64,000 nt of DNA from positions 124,001 through 188,000 of the forward strand of contig NCKB01000009.1 of the NCBI GenBank assembly GCA_002279065.1, in the 5' to 3' direction. The DNA is from Lysobacterales bacterium 15-68-25. Lineage in GTDB: Bacteria > Pseudomonadota > Gammaproteobacteria > Xanthomonadales > Rhodanobacteraceae. Below, piece after piece: positions 52,703 through 61,127 of the stretch (positions within the stretch are counted from its first letter, which is position 1; each line of letters opens with the position of its first letter). Both the position numbers and the translations under genes were made by a program. The notes below the pieces were generated by a model. The model was not told the origin of the DNA. It was given only the letters and a program-made list of their open reading frames with translations, and did not search any database.

Positions 52703-53188
52703 TCAGCGCGGATAGACGTGCCCGTCCTGCACCTGCACGTAGTCACCCTCGCGTACGCGGGGATCTTCCGGCTGGGTCACGGTAACGTACTGACCGTTGT
52801 CCAGGCGGACGGTCACCTGCCACGCCACGTCCGTACCGCTGTTCGCGGTCGCCACCTTGTTGCCGACAACGCCACCGGCCACCGCACCGGCGACAGTTGC
52901 CGCCTTGCGGCCATCTCCCTTGCCAATCGTGTTGCCGAGGATGCCTCCGGCCACCGCGCCGATGACGGCACCGAGCGTTCCGTTGCTCTTGCGCTCGACG
53001 TAGACCTGCTGCACCTCCTTGACCACGCCGCAATTGCTGCAGCGCGCCGGCCCGCTTTGGTAGACCGGCGCCGGAGCAGGACGGGCATAACCACCATTGT
53101 TGTAGGGCGTCGTCTCGCAGCCGGCGAGCGCGAGGCTCACCAAGGCTGCGGCCACGACCAGAGGGATCCTGCGTGAATTGGGCAACAT
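52703..53188 (-). CDS. Glycine-zipper 2TM-domain lipoprotein (SlyB/17 kDa antigen-like)
   Basis: This predicted outer-membrane lipoprotein has 161 residues: lipobox LALAGC (Cys24), a short region with a CSNC pair, and a glycine-zipper double helix (about 71-113) with repeated GAVxGxxxGxxxG spacing. A C-terminal beta-like domain (QVTVRLDNGQYVTVTQP) follows. Relatives such as SlyB and the Rickettsia 17-kDa antigen support envelope stability. It lies 25 bp after a second gene of the same kind, so the two are co-transcribed. A specific role is not known. Confidence 0.85.
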   Translation of the reverse strand: MLPNSRRIPLVVAAALVSLALAGCETTPYNNGGYARPAPAPVYQSGPARCSNCGVVKEVQQVYVERKSNGTLGAVIGAVAGGILGNTIGKGDGRKAATVAGAVAGGVVGNKVATANSGTDVAWQVTVRLDNGQYVTVTQPEDPRVREGDYVQVQDGHVYPR

Positions 53189-53213
53189 GGAGAGCCTCCT
53201 CGATGGATGAAAA

Positions 53214-53783
53214 TCAGCGCGCGTCCGAAACCGCGGTCACGCCTTCCTGGACCTGCACGCGGTCGCCCGGGTCGTGGTCCATGCGCACCGTGCGCGTGAC
53301 CCCGTTGTATTCGTAGCGAACGTCGTAGCCGACGATCTTTGTGGTGCTGTTCGTCACAGTGGTGCAGCGGCGCTCCACCGTCGACGTCGTGTTGGCGTGC
53401 TGGCGACTTTCTTCGATCTTCTTGCCGGCGTAACCGCCGCCGATCGCACCCGCCACCGTGGCCAGGGTGCGCCCCTTGCCACCACCGACCTGGTTACCCA
53501 GCACGCCGCCGACCACCGCACCGATCGCGGTACCCGCGATCTGGTGCTGATCCTTCGGCGGCGTCGTGGTGTTGACCACCTCGTCGTGGCAAACCTGCTT
53601 CGGGGTGTTCACGGTCTGCCGCACCGGGTCGACGCTCACCACCTTGGCGTACTTCGGACCATTGGCCGCGGCGTCTGCCGCAACCCCCGCATCCGCGCTC
53701 GCGTCGCGATTGCAAGCCGATACACTGGCTGCCAGCGCAGCCGCCACACCCACGTGAAGCACGTTGACCATCAACCGTTTCAT
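53214..53783 (-). CDS. Glycine-zipper 2TM-domain lipoprotein
   Basis: This 189-residue paralogue of the downstream lipoprotein has a signal with SVSAC (Cys24), a short linker, a conserved QVCHDEVV segment, a glycine zipper (IGAVVGGVLGNQVGGGKG and on), a second cysteine segment ERRCTTVTN and a final VTRTVRMDHDPGDRVQV. The strong Shine-Dalgarno AGGAGA 6 bases before the ATG at 53783 fixes the start. It is first of the two-gene unit. Upstream, a 7-bp inverted repeat (53815-53821/53834-53840) lies in the leader. Confidence 0.85.
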   Translation of the reverse strand: MKRLMVNVLHVGVAAALAASVSACNRDASADAGVAADAAANGPKYAKVVSVDPVRQTVNTPKQVCHDEVVNTTTPPKDQHQIAGTAIGAVVGGVLGNQVGGGKGRTLATVAGAIGGGYAGKKIEESRQHANTTSTVERRCTTVTNSTTKIVGYDVRYEYNGVTRTVRMDHDPGDRVQVQEGVTAVSDAR

Positions 53784-53963
53784 GAGATCTCTCCTAATTG
53801 GATTCCCCGCGAGAAAACGCGGCCAGCGCCCCTCGCGTTTCGCCTGTTCATTGAAACCCTGCACAACTGAATACGACCTAGCTCCGATCCGTCATTTTTC
53901 CTTCACGTGACCGCCCGCACGGATCGGAGTCACTCACCCCATCCGGAGTGGCGATTCTCCATC

Positions 53964-54743
53964 ATGACACCTCTTGTCGACAGCCACGTACACCTCGATG
54001 ACGCCCGTTTCGATCCGGATCGTGACGGTGTGCTCGAGCGCGCCAGACAAGCCGGTGTAAGGGCCTTGATCGTACCGGCCGTGGCGTCGTCGGGCTGGGC
54101 GGCGTTGGCACGCATGGCAGAAGACATCCCGGACGTCTTTCCCGCGTATGGCATGCATCCGATGTTTCTTTACGAGCATCGCCTTTCGGATGCCGATCTG
54201 CTGGACCAATGGCTGGAGAGCCGCCCGGCCGTGGCGGTCGGGGAGATCGGCCTGGATTACTTCATCGAGGACCTCGACCGCGACACGCAGATGACCCTGT
54301 TCGATCGACAGTTGTCGATCGCCAGGAATCATCGTCTTCCGGTCATCATCCACGCCCGCCGAGCCGTTGATGCCGTGATCGCGACACTCAAGCGACACCC
54401 TGGAATACAGGGCGTGGTGCACAGCTTTTCCGGCAGCCACGAGCAAGCCGAGCAATTGCTACGCCTTGGTTTTTTCGTCGGCATCGGCGGCCCCGTAACG
54501 TACCCGAGGGCACGTCGGCTCAGAAGCGTGATCGCCGGACTGCCCATCGAGCAGTTGCTTCTCGAAAGCGACGCACCCGACCAACCCGGCGTCGAGCATC
54601 GCGGGCAACGCAACGAGCCGGCCTGGATCGCGGAGACCCTGGCCGTACTTGCCGACATTCGAGGCGAGGACGCGGAACAGCTGGCCGCAGCCACCACGAC
54701 CAACGCCCGGCGCCTCTTCAACCTGGACCTCCCTCAAGCCTGA
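53964..54743 (+). CDS. TatD family metal-dependent hydrolase/nuclease
   Basis: This 259-residue TIM-barrel amidohydrolase-type protein of the TatD/YjjV family is a predicted 3'-5' DNase or deacylase. Metal-binding motifs are present: DSHVHLDD with H8 and H10, VGEIGLDYF, VIIHAR, GVVHSFSG and LLESDAPDQP. The ATG at 53964 matches the family start. It is divergent from the lipoprotein pair and followed by the efflux regulator gene 83 bp later. The exact family member is uncertain. Confidence 0.9.
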   Translation: MTPLVDSHVHLDDARFDPDRDGVLERARQAGVRALIVPAVASSGWAALARMAEDIPDVFPAYGMHPMFLYEHRLSDADLLDQWLESRPAVAVGEIGLDYFIEDLDRDTQMTLFDRQLSIARNHRLPVIIHARRAVDAVIATLKRHPGIQGVVHSFSGSHEQAEQLLRLGFFVGIGGPVTYPRARRLRSVIAGLPIEQLLLESDAPDQPGVEHRGQRNEPAWIAETLAVLADIRGEDAEQLAAATTTNARRLFNLDLPQA

Positions 54744-54797
54744 GAAGATGCCGCGCTCGCGCTTGCATGACCGCGCGGGCGGCTGTTATCTTTTTTT

Positions 54798-54828
54798 ACT
54801 TCACCAGTGAAATATGAGCCAGTGAAGT
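54798..54828. promoter_or_regulatory. Dyad at the start of the MarR/EmrR-type regulator gene (candidate operator)
   Basis: ACTTCAC (54798-54804) and GTGAAGT (54822-54828) form an outer inverted repeat. TTCAC (54800-54804) and GTGAA (54807-54811) form an inner one, and CCAGTGAA occurs twice as a direct repeat. The dyad reaches the GTG start. MarR proteins commonly bind such sites in their own promoters, so autorepression of the efflux operon is likely. Confidence 0.55.
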
Positions 54829-55351
54829 GGCCAGCCTATCCGACTGCATCTGCATGATGGATGAGGGCGTCGAGCGCCTCAGCGACGCCCTGCCCGATCT
54901 TCCTGCCGACAAGGCAAAGCTCAGTCGCCTCATGCTGATGGTGGGCAGCCGACTGCAGGAGGAGCTCGAGCACACCCTGAAGCCGCACCGGCTCAACCAC
55001 AGCGAGTTCCTGACGCTGATGATCCTGTACAGCAGCCCGGACGGAAGCTCGACGCCGGGAGAGCTCTGCGACTACACCTCGCAAGGCGCGACCAACATGA
55101 CCCGGATCGGAAATGCCCTGGTCGGGCGCGGACTGGTGGTGCGGTCTGCCAGCGAGGAAGACCGCAGGCGGGTGCGCATCGGCATCACGCCGAACGGGAG
55201 GCGCTTCGTGCAGAAGATGCTGCCGACCCTCTTCCCTCGCCTCAGCGGCATGTTCGTCGGCTTCAGCGAGAGCGACCAACGCCAGCTGGGACGACTGCTG
55301 CGCAAACTGGCGGACAACCTCGACCGGCTGGACGAGGAGATCGACCGTTGA
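54827..55351 (+). CDS. MarR family transcriptional regulator, EmrR-like
   Basis: This winged-helix regulator is probably the repressor of the efflux operon it heads. The 174 residues match E. coli EmrR (176) in length and layout. The dimer helices flank a wHTH with LNHSEFLTLMILYSS, PGELCDYTSQGATNMTRIGNALV and the wing VVRSASEEDRRRVRIGIT. The GTG at 54827 gives the best length. An ATG at 54854 (or 54857) is possible and would put the operator dyad outside the coding region. It ends one codon-overlap before the outer-membrane gene. Confidence 0.88.
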   Translation: MASLSDCICMMDEGVERLSDALPDLPADKAKLSRLMLMVGSRLQEELEHTLKPHRLNHSEFLTLMILYSSPDGSSTPGELCDYTSQGATNMTRIGNALVGRGLVVRSASEEDRRRVRIGITPNGRRFVQKMLPTLFPRLSGMFVGFSESDQRQLGRLLRKLADNLDRLDEEIDR

Positions 55352-55377
55352 AAGCCCTGCCCGAGAAGGATCCCTCG

Positions 55378-56859
55378 ATGAAGCACGTTTTCCGTGCCGC
55401 ACGCCCGATAGCCGTGGCCGCACTCTCGCTCGCGCTGGCCGCATGCGTGATGCCACCCCGCCGACTCGACCCGCCCACGCTCGGCGACAACGTTCCGTTA
55501 GCGGGCCTCGACGTCCCCGAGCGGGCGGACTGGCCGTCGCCGGAATGGTGGAAGGCTTATCACGACGACCAGCTCGACAGGCTCATCGGCGAAGCCATGA
55601 GCAAGGCCCCGGACCTCGAGGTCGCACGGAGTCGCGTGGGCAGCGCAGAGCAATCCGTGCGCGCCGCCGCGGCACAGGCCGGCCTCAGCATCGACGGAAG
55701 CGCCCAGATCAGTCGCCAGCGGATGAGCGAACACGGCCTCATTCCGGCCCGCTTCCTCGGGTTCACCTGGTACAACCAAGCCGACATCGGAGTCCAGTTG
55801 CAGTACGACTTCGACTGGTGGGGCAAGACCCGCGCCGCCGTCGAGTCCGCTGTCGACCAGGCGCATGCCGCGGAGGCCCAGCGCAGCGCGGCGGCAATCG
55901 CATTGCAGTACGCCGTTGCCGACACCTACTTCGGCTGGCAGGCCGACCAGGCCCGACTGGCGCTCGCCAGGCAGCAGTTGCTCGTCCAGGAGCGCCTGTC
56001 CCGCATCGCCCAACTGCGTGTGAAGCAGGGCGTGGACCTCCCGGACGACGCCTCCCGCGCCCAGGCTCAACTCGCCGCAGCACGCGAAATACTGGTGGCG
56101 ATCGATCGATCCGGGCAGATCCGCCTTGCCGCCCTGGCCTCCCTGGTAGGCATCGCACCGGACCAGTTGCCAAAGCTGCAGCCGCGCCCGCTTCCCGACG
56201 TCTCGGGCGGCCTGCCGACAGGGGCCAGTCTGGACCTGATCGCCCGTCGTCCGGATATCGCTGCCAGTCGCTGGCAGGTCGAGGCGGCTCTTCGCCAGAC
56301 CGATGTGGCGCGTGCGCAGTTCCTGCCCGACCTCAGCCTGCGCGCACTGGCAGGCCTGTCAAGCATCGACCTTGGCAAACTGTTCTCCGCCAGCAGCCGC
56401 ACCTTCGCCGTGACGCCCGCATTGCACTTGCCGCTCTTCAGCAGCGGCCTGCTGCAGGCAAACTATGGAATGAGCAAGGCCCAGCTCGAGGGCACGGTCG
56501 CGCAATACCGGAGCGTGGTGCTGCAGGCCGCACGCGACGTGGCGACCCAGGCGCTCACCGCGGAGATGCTGGCCGAACGCCGCGCACAGCAGCAGGCACA
56601 GATCGAGGCCGACCAGCAGATCCTTCGCGCCGCCCAGGCACGCGCCAGGCAGGGCGTACGCGATGCACGCGAACCTCTGGCGGCGGAGACACAGCTCCTG
56701 CAGCAGCAGGATGCAGCAACCCAGCTCCAGGCCCAGGCAGTCAGCACCGACCTGGCCCTGATCAAATCCCTCGGCGGTGGCTACCGCATGCCGGATGCAT
56801 CCGCCCCGGCCACCGCTCCGACCTCCCTTCCCCCATCTTCCGGAGCCCACTCACGATGA
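55378..56859 (+). CDS. Outer-membrane efflux lipoprotein (NodT/OprM family)
   Basis: This TolC-like channel belongs to a tripartite drug pump. The 493-residue protein has lipobox LALAAC (Cys23), then two OEP repeats with long helices, LDLIARRPDIAASRWQVEAA and the second-half AQYRSVVLQAARDV. An in-frame TTG start overlapping the regulator stop exists, but GAAGGA 8 bases before the ATG at 55378 favours that start. The C-terminus is Pro/Ser-rich. It overlaps the adaptor gene by 4 bp. Confidence 0.92.
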   Translation: MKHVFRAARPIAVAALSLALAACVMPPRRLDPPTLGDNVPLAGLDVPERADWPSPEWWKAYHDDQLDRLIGEAMSKAPDLEVARSRVGSAEQSVRAAAAQAGLSIDGSAQISRQRMSEHGLIPARFLGFTWYNQADIGVQLQYDFDWWGKTRAAVESAVDQAHAAEAQRSAAAIALQYAVADTYFGWQADQARLALARQQLLVQERLSRIAQLRVKQGVDLPDDASRAQAQLAAAREILVAIDRSGQIRLAALASLVGIAPDQLPKLQPRPLPDVSGGLPTGASLDLIARRPDIAASRWQVEAALRQTDVARAQFLPDLSLRALAGLSSIDLGKLFSASSRTFAVTPALHLPLFSSGLLQANYGMSKAQLEGTVAQYRSVVLQAARDVATQALTAEMLAERRAQQQAQIEADQQILRAAQARARQGVRDAREPLAAETQLLQQQDAATQLQAQAVSTDLALIKSLGGGYRMPDASAPATAPTSLPPSSGAHSR

Positions 56860-58061
56860 GCGCCAACGACTCCCAGACGGCCAACACCTCCAACGGGGCT
56901 GGCGAAAGCGGCATGGCGGCAAAGGAGCCTGCGAAGCGCCGGCGCGCGCTCGCCATCGTCGCGGGCCTGTTCATACTGGCCGCGCTCGGCTGGTTCCTGC
57001 TCTGGCTGCTGGTGCTGTCCAGGCGAGAGAAGACCGACAATGCCTACGTCGGCGGCAACCAGGTGGCAATCTCGGCTCAGGTGCCGGGAACCGTCGTGGC
57101 GATCATGGCCGACGATACCCAGCGGGTCGAGGCCGGGCAGGTGCTGGTGAAGCTGGACAGCACCGATGCCGATGTCCGCCTGCAGCAGGCCCGTGCCGCA
57201 CTGGCGCAGGCAGTGCGCGGAGTTCGCCAGCTGACCGAGAACGTCAGCGGCGCCGAGGCCCAGCTCGCAGCGCGCAAGCTCGAACTGGAAAAGGCCCAGG
57301 CCGACCTCAAGCGTCGCCTGCCCCTCATCGCGGCCAAGGCCGAGTCCCCCGAGATCATCCAGCATCTGCGCGACGGCGTGGCGCAGGCCCAGGCCGCGCT
57401 CGATGCAGCCAAGGCGCAACTCGCTGCCGCACGCGCGGCCGTCGAGGGGACCGACGTGGCACATAACCCGGCCGTCATGCAGGCACGCGCCAACTTTCGT
57501 GCCGCCTGGATCGCCCGGCAGCGCAACGCGATCTATGCACCGGTTTCCGGCTACGTGGCGCAACGCAGCGTCCAGCTGGGCAACAGCGTGCAGCCCGGCC
57601 AGCAGTTGATGACCGTGGTACCGCTGCACAACCTGTGGATCGACGCCAACTTCAAGGAGGGTCAGCTGCGACGCATCCGCATCGGCCAGCCAGTGAAGAT
57701 CGAGGCGGACATCTACGGCGGCAGCGTCGACTATCACGGCAAGGTCGAAGGCATCGGCGCCGGCACAGGCAGCGTGTTCTCGCTGTTGCCGGCGCAGAAC
57801 GCCACCGGCAACTGGATCAAGGTCGTCCAGCGCGTGCCGGTGCGCATCAGCCTGGACAACGCCGAGCTGGACAAGCATCCGCTGCGCATCGGCCTATCCA
57901 CCGACGTGACCGTGGACACCAGCAACGACCACGGCAGGGTGCTGGCCCAGGCGCCTGCGTCCCAGCCGGTGGCGACCACCGACGTGTATGACCGGATGGG
58001 TGCACAGGCCGATGCGGAAGCCGACCGCATCATCCAGGCCAATCTCCCCGTCCACCACTGA
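56856..58061 (+). CDS. emrA: EmrA-like membrane fusion protein (HlyD family)
   Basis: This periplasmic adaptor links the EmrB-type transporter to the outer-membrane channel. The 401-residue protein has a cytosolic N-terminus, one membrane helix (about 32-54), a lipoyl-like half motif (TDNAYVGGNQVAISAQVPGTV), an Ala/Gln-rich coiled coil (about 105-205), the second lipoyl half (APVSGYVAQRSVQLGNSV) and beta-barrel segments. The start MSANDSQTANT is inside the previous gene's stop (ATGA). Co-operon order OMP-emrA-emrB matches EmrAB systems. Confidence 0.93.
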   Translation: MSANDSQTANTSNGAGESGMAAKEPAKRRRALAIVAGLFILAALGWFLLWLLVLSRREKTDNAYVGGNQVAISAQVPGTVVAIMADDTQRVEAGQVLVKLDSTDADVRLQQARAALAQAVRGVRQLTENVSGAEAQLAARKLELEKAQADLKRRLPLIAAKAESPEIIQHLRDGVAQAQAALDAAKAQLAAARAAVEGTDVAHNPAVMQARANFRAAWIARQRNAIYAPVSGYVAQRSVQLGNSVQPGQQLMTVVPLHNLWIDANFKEGQLRRIRIGQPVKIEADIYGGSVDYHGKVEGIGAGTGSVFSLLPAQNATGNWIKVVQRVPVRISLDNAELDKHPLRIGLSTDVTVDTSNDHGRVLAQAPASQPVATTDVYDRMGAQADAEADRIIQANLPVHH

Positions 58062-58069
58062 GTCGCGCC

Positions 58070-59623
58070 ATGGCCGCCACGTCAGACGCCGCTGCACCCC
58101 TGAAGCCGCTGCACGGCGGCGCGCTGGTGCTGCTCACCGCCGCTGTCGCCTTGAGCACCTTCATGGAGGTGCTGGACATGACCATCGTCAACGTGGCGGT
58201 GCCGCACATCGCCGGCAGCCTCGGAGTGAGCCCCAGCGAGGGCACCTGGACGATCAGTTCATACGCCTTGGCCAGCGCGATCATGCAGCCACTGACCGGA
58301 TGGATCGCCAAGCGCTTCGGCGAAGTGCGCACGTTCGTGGCTTCGGTGCTGTTGTTCGTCGTGTTCTCGATGATGTGCGGGCTGGCGACCTCCATGCCGA
58401 TGCTGGTCATTGCCCGGTTGATGCAGGGCGCCGGCTCCGGCCCGATGGTCGCGTTGTCGATGACCCTGCTGCTGTCGAGCTACCCCAGGGAACGCCAGGG
58501 CATCGCTCTGGCCCTGTGGGCGATGACCGTGGTGGTGGCGCCGATCTTCGGCCCGATCCTCGGCGGCTACCTCACCGACAATTTCTCCTGGCCGTGGATC
58601 TTCTACATCAACCTGCCGGTAGGCCTGGCGGCCGCGGTGATCACCTGGACGCTGCTGCACAAGCGGGAGACGAAGACCTTCAACATGCCGATCGACGTGG
58701 TCGGCCTGGTGTTGCTGGTGGTGGGCGTGGGCGCGTTGCAGTTCATGCTGGACAACGGCAACGACCATGACTGGTTCTCCTCGCCGATGATCACCACGCT
58801 TGGCATCACCGCATTGGTGTGCCTGACCTTCCTGATCGTGTGGGAGCTGCACGCCAAGCACCCGGTGGTGGATCTGTCGCTGTTTCGCCAACGCAATTTC
58901 ACCGTGGGGGTCATCGGCCTTTCGCTCGGCATGATGGCCTTCTTCGGCATCAACGTGGTGTTCCCGCTGTGGCTGCAGACCACCCTGGGCTACACGGCCA
59001 CCTGGGCCGGCCTGGCCACCGCGCCGGTCGGCATCCTGGCCTTCCTGGTGGCGCCGATCCTCGGTCGAAACCTGCACCGGCTCGATCTGCGCGCGGTGGT
59101 GACCTTCGCGTTCGTGATGTTCGCCACCACCTCCTACTGGTTTTCGACCTTCGACAGCGGGGCATCCTTCTCCACGCTGGTGCTGCCCCGGTTCGTGATG
59201 GGCATTGCCATCCCCTGCTTTTTCATCCCGCTGAACCAGGTCTACCTCTCCGGCCTGCCCGCCTCGGAGATCGCCAGCGCCTCCGGCCTGGCCAATTTCT
59301 GCCGCACGCTGGGGTCCAGCGTGTCGACCGCAGTCAGCGTGACGCTGTGGCAGCACCGCGGGGAGTTCCATCACGCCACGCTGACCGAAGCGATCACACC
59401 CGACCATCCGGCAGCCACGCACTTCCTGCAGCAGCTGTCCCACGCCGGTTTCGCCCACCGGGAGAGCCTGGGGCTGGTGGATCGGATTCTCACGCGCGAG
59501 TCGCTGACCCTGGCCGTCAACGACGTGTTCTTCGCCTGCGCGGTGCTGTTCGTGCTGCTGATCCCGGTGCTTTGGCTGGCCAGGCCGCCGTTCGGGAGCG
59601 CCGGGGGTTCCGTAGGCCATTGA
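58070..59623 (+). CDS. emrB: EmrB-like DHA2-family multidrug MFS transporter
   Basis: This 14-helix proton antiporter of the DHA2 family has 517 residues. Family motifs are FMEVLDMTIVNVAVPHIAGSL in helix 1, the helix 4 to 5 segment RLMQGAGSGPMVALS and the antiporter motif C-like GPILGGYLTDNFSWPWIFYIN. It lies 8 bp after emrA. With the MarR-type regulator and outer-membrane lipoprotein it makes a complete tripartite pump. Substrates, probably hydrophobic weak acids or uncouplers as for E. coli EmrAB, are not shown by the sequence. Confidence 0.94.
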   Translation: MAATSDAAAPLKPLHGGALVLLTAAVALSTFMEVLDMTIVNVAVPHIAGSLGVSPSEGTWTISSYALASAIMQPLTGWIAKRFGEVRTFVASVLLFVVFSMMCGLATSMPMLVIARLMQGAGSGPMVALSMTLLLSSYPRERQGIALALWAMTVVVAPIFGPILGGYLTDNFSWPWIFYINLPVGLAAAVITWTLLHKRETKTFNMPIDVVGLVLLVVGVGALQFMLDNGNDHDWFSSPMITTLGITALVCLTFLIVWELHAKHPVVDLSLFRQRNFTVGVIGLSLGMMAFFGINVVFPLWLQTTLGYTATWAGLATAPVGILAFLVAPILGRNLHRLDLRAVVTFAFVMFATTSYWFSTFDSGASFSTLVLPRFVMGIAIPCFFIPLNQVYLSGLPASEIASASGLANFCRTLGSSVSTAVSVTLWQHRGEFHHATLTEAITPDHPAATHFLQQLSHAGFAHRESLGLVDRILTRESLTLAVNDVFFACAVLFVLLIPVLWLARPPFGSAGGSVGH

Positions 59624-59646
59624 TCGGCCAGCCATTAGCAGATTCC

Positions 59647-59668
59647 TGCTGCACCCCGGAGTGCAGCA
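59647..59668. promoter_or_regulatory. TGC/GCA-rich dyad upstream of phaR
   Basis: TGCTGCAC (59647-59654) and GTGCAGCA (59661-59668) form a perfect 8-bp inverted repeat with a six-base spacer, 43 bp before the phaR ATG and 23 bp after emrB. No T tract follows, so it is an unlikely terminator. PhaR proteins are known to bind TGC-rich dyads (CTGC..GCAG type) and to autoregulate. Confidence 0.45.
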
Positions 59669-59711
59669 AGGTGACTGGTGCGGCGCAATACCTTCTGCTA
59701 GCTTTCGCCGC

Positions 59712-60218
59712 ATGGCACAAACTATCCGCATCATCAAGAAGTATCCGAACCGTCGGCTCTACGACACGGAGATCTCCAGCTACATCACGCTGGAAGAGAT
59801 CCGTCAGCTGGTGCTGGACGGCGAAAACTTCGAAGTCCGCGACGCCAAGTCGGGTGAGGATCTCACCCGCTCGGTGCTGCTGCAGATCATCTCCGAGCAC
59901 GAGGAGAAAGGGCAGCCGATGCTCTCTCCGCAGCTGCTGAGCCAGATCATCCGGTTCTACGGGGATTCGCTGCAGGGCTTCATGGGGCCCTATCTGGAGC
60001 GCAGCCTGCAGGTCTTCCTGGACCAGCAGCAGCAGTTCCGCAACCAGCTCAACAGCCTGATGGGACAGACGCCCTGGTCGATGCTCAACGAGCTGACCGA
60101 GCGCAACATGGACGCATGGAAGTCCATGCAGCGCGGCTTCCTCGACGCCGCTACCCAGGCGCGCCCTGGTGCGACGACCGGCACCGGCGGAGCAGGCCGC
60201 GGCGGCAAGAAGTCCTGA
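59712..60218 (+). CDS. phaR: Polyhydroxyalkanoate synthesis repressor PhaR
   Basis: PhaR senses polyhydroxybutyrate and represses phasin and related genes. The 168-residue protein has the N-terminal DNA-binding domain (IIKKYPNRRLYDTEISSYIT, about 1-63), followed by a PHB_acc region (about 65-105; LSPQLLSQIIRFYGDSLQ) and a Gln-rich helical segment. The ATG at 59712 fits the family start MAQTIRIIKKYPNRRLYD. The next gene is phaB, so the locus is part of PHB metabolism; the synthase gene is not in the window. Confidence 0.94.
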   Translation: MAQTIRIIKKYPNRRLYDTEISSYITLEEIRQLVLDGENFEVRDAKSGEDLTRSVLLQIISEHEEKGQPMLSPQLLSQIIRFYGDSLQGFMGPYLERSLQVFLDQQQQFRNQLNSLMGQTPWSMLNELTERNMDAWKSMQRGFLDAATQARPGATTGTGGAGRGGKKS

Positions 60219-60274
60219 CCTTCCCGTCCGGGGCGGCCTCGTGCCGCCCTGTCCGCTTCCAGCATTTGGCCGCT

Positions 60275-60293
60275 GCAGCACAACATGTGCTGC
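60275..60293. promoter_or_regulatory. TGC/GCA-rich dyad upstream of phaB (candidate PhaR site)
   Basis: GCAGCAC (60275-60281) and GTGCTGC (60287-60293) form a perfect 7-bp inverted repeat with five-base spacer AACAT, 24 bp before the phaB ATG. It lies between phaR and phaB and resembles the TGC-rich sites described for PhaR, including a GCACAA half-site. Confidence 0.5.
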
Positions 60294-60317
60294 CTTGCGG
60301 CAAGACGAGTAGTACGC

Positions 60318-61064
60318 ATGAACAAGCGACTGGCCGTCGTCACCGGCGGCATCGGTGGCCTCGGCACCGAGATCTGCCGTCACCTCGCCCGTGACGGACG
60401 CCGGGTCATCGCCATCGACCTCCCTGCCAGGCAGGAGCGCATCGAGGCATTCCGGAAGGAAGTCGCCGACTTCGATGGTGCGATCGGTTTTGCTCCCGCT
60501 GACGTCAGCGACTTCGACAGCTGCCGCGACCTGGTCGGAGACATCGAGTCCGAACATGGTCCGATCGACGTCCTGGTCAACGCCGCCGGCATCACCCGCG
60601 ACGCCAGCCTGCGCAAGATGACGCCCGAGCAGTGGCATCAGCTGATGCGGGTGAATCTCGACGGCATCTTCAACACCTGCCGTCAGGTGGTCGAGGGCAT
60701 GTGCGAGCGGGGCTTTGGCCGCATCGTCAACCTGAGTTCGGTCAATGGCCAGACCGGGCAGTTCGGCCAGACCAACTACTCCGCCGCCAAGGCCGGCGTG
60801 CACGGCTTCACCATGGCCCTCGCCCGCGAGACCGCGCGCAAGGGCGTCACGGTGAACACCGTGTCCCCCGGGTACTGCGATACACCGATGGTGGCCGCGG
60901 TGGCGCCGGCGGTCCGCGAACAGATCGTCGCCGGGATCCCGGTCGGCCGCCTCGGCTCGCCCGCGGACATTGCCCGAGCCGTGGCCTTCCTTGCCGCGGA
61001 CGATGCCGGATACATCACTGGTGCCAACCTGCCGGTGAACGGCGGATACTTCATGAGCTTCTGA
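60318..61064 (+). CDS. phbB: Acetoacetyl-CoA reductase
   Basis: This NADPH-dependent short-chain reductase makes (R)-3-hydroxybutyryl-CoA for PHB synthesis. The 248-residue SDR has the cofactor loop TGGIGGLG (9-16), NAAG, and the catalytic triad S141, Y154 and K158 (NYSAAKAG). The motif GKT-free loop QTGQFGQTNYS is typical of PhaB. The ATG at 60318 is 99 bp after phaR, with the TGC dyad between them. A fabG-like function is possible, but context favours PhaB. Confidence 0.9.
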   Translation: MNKRLAVVTGGIGGLGTEICRHLARDGRRVIAIDLPARQERIEAFRKEVADFDGAIGFAPADVSDFDSCRDLVGDIESEHGPIDVLVNAAGITRDASLRKMTPEQWHQLMRVNLDGIFNTCRQVVEGMCERGFGRIVNLSSVNGQTGQFGQTNYSAAKAGVHGFTMALARETARKGVTVNTVSPGYCDTPMVAAVAPAVREQIVAGIPVGRLGSPADIARAVAFLAADDAGYITGANLPVNGGYFMSF

Positions 61065-61127
61065 TCGGCGAGCACGCGCACGGCCCTGTCGCGCGCCCGT
61101 CGATCCCCGCATAACCCGGAACCGGCC

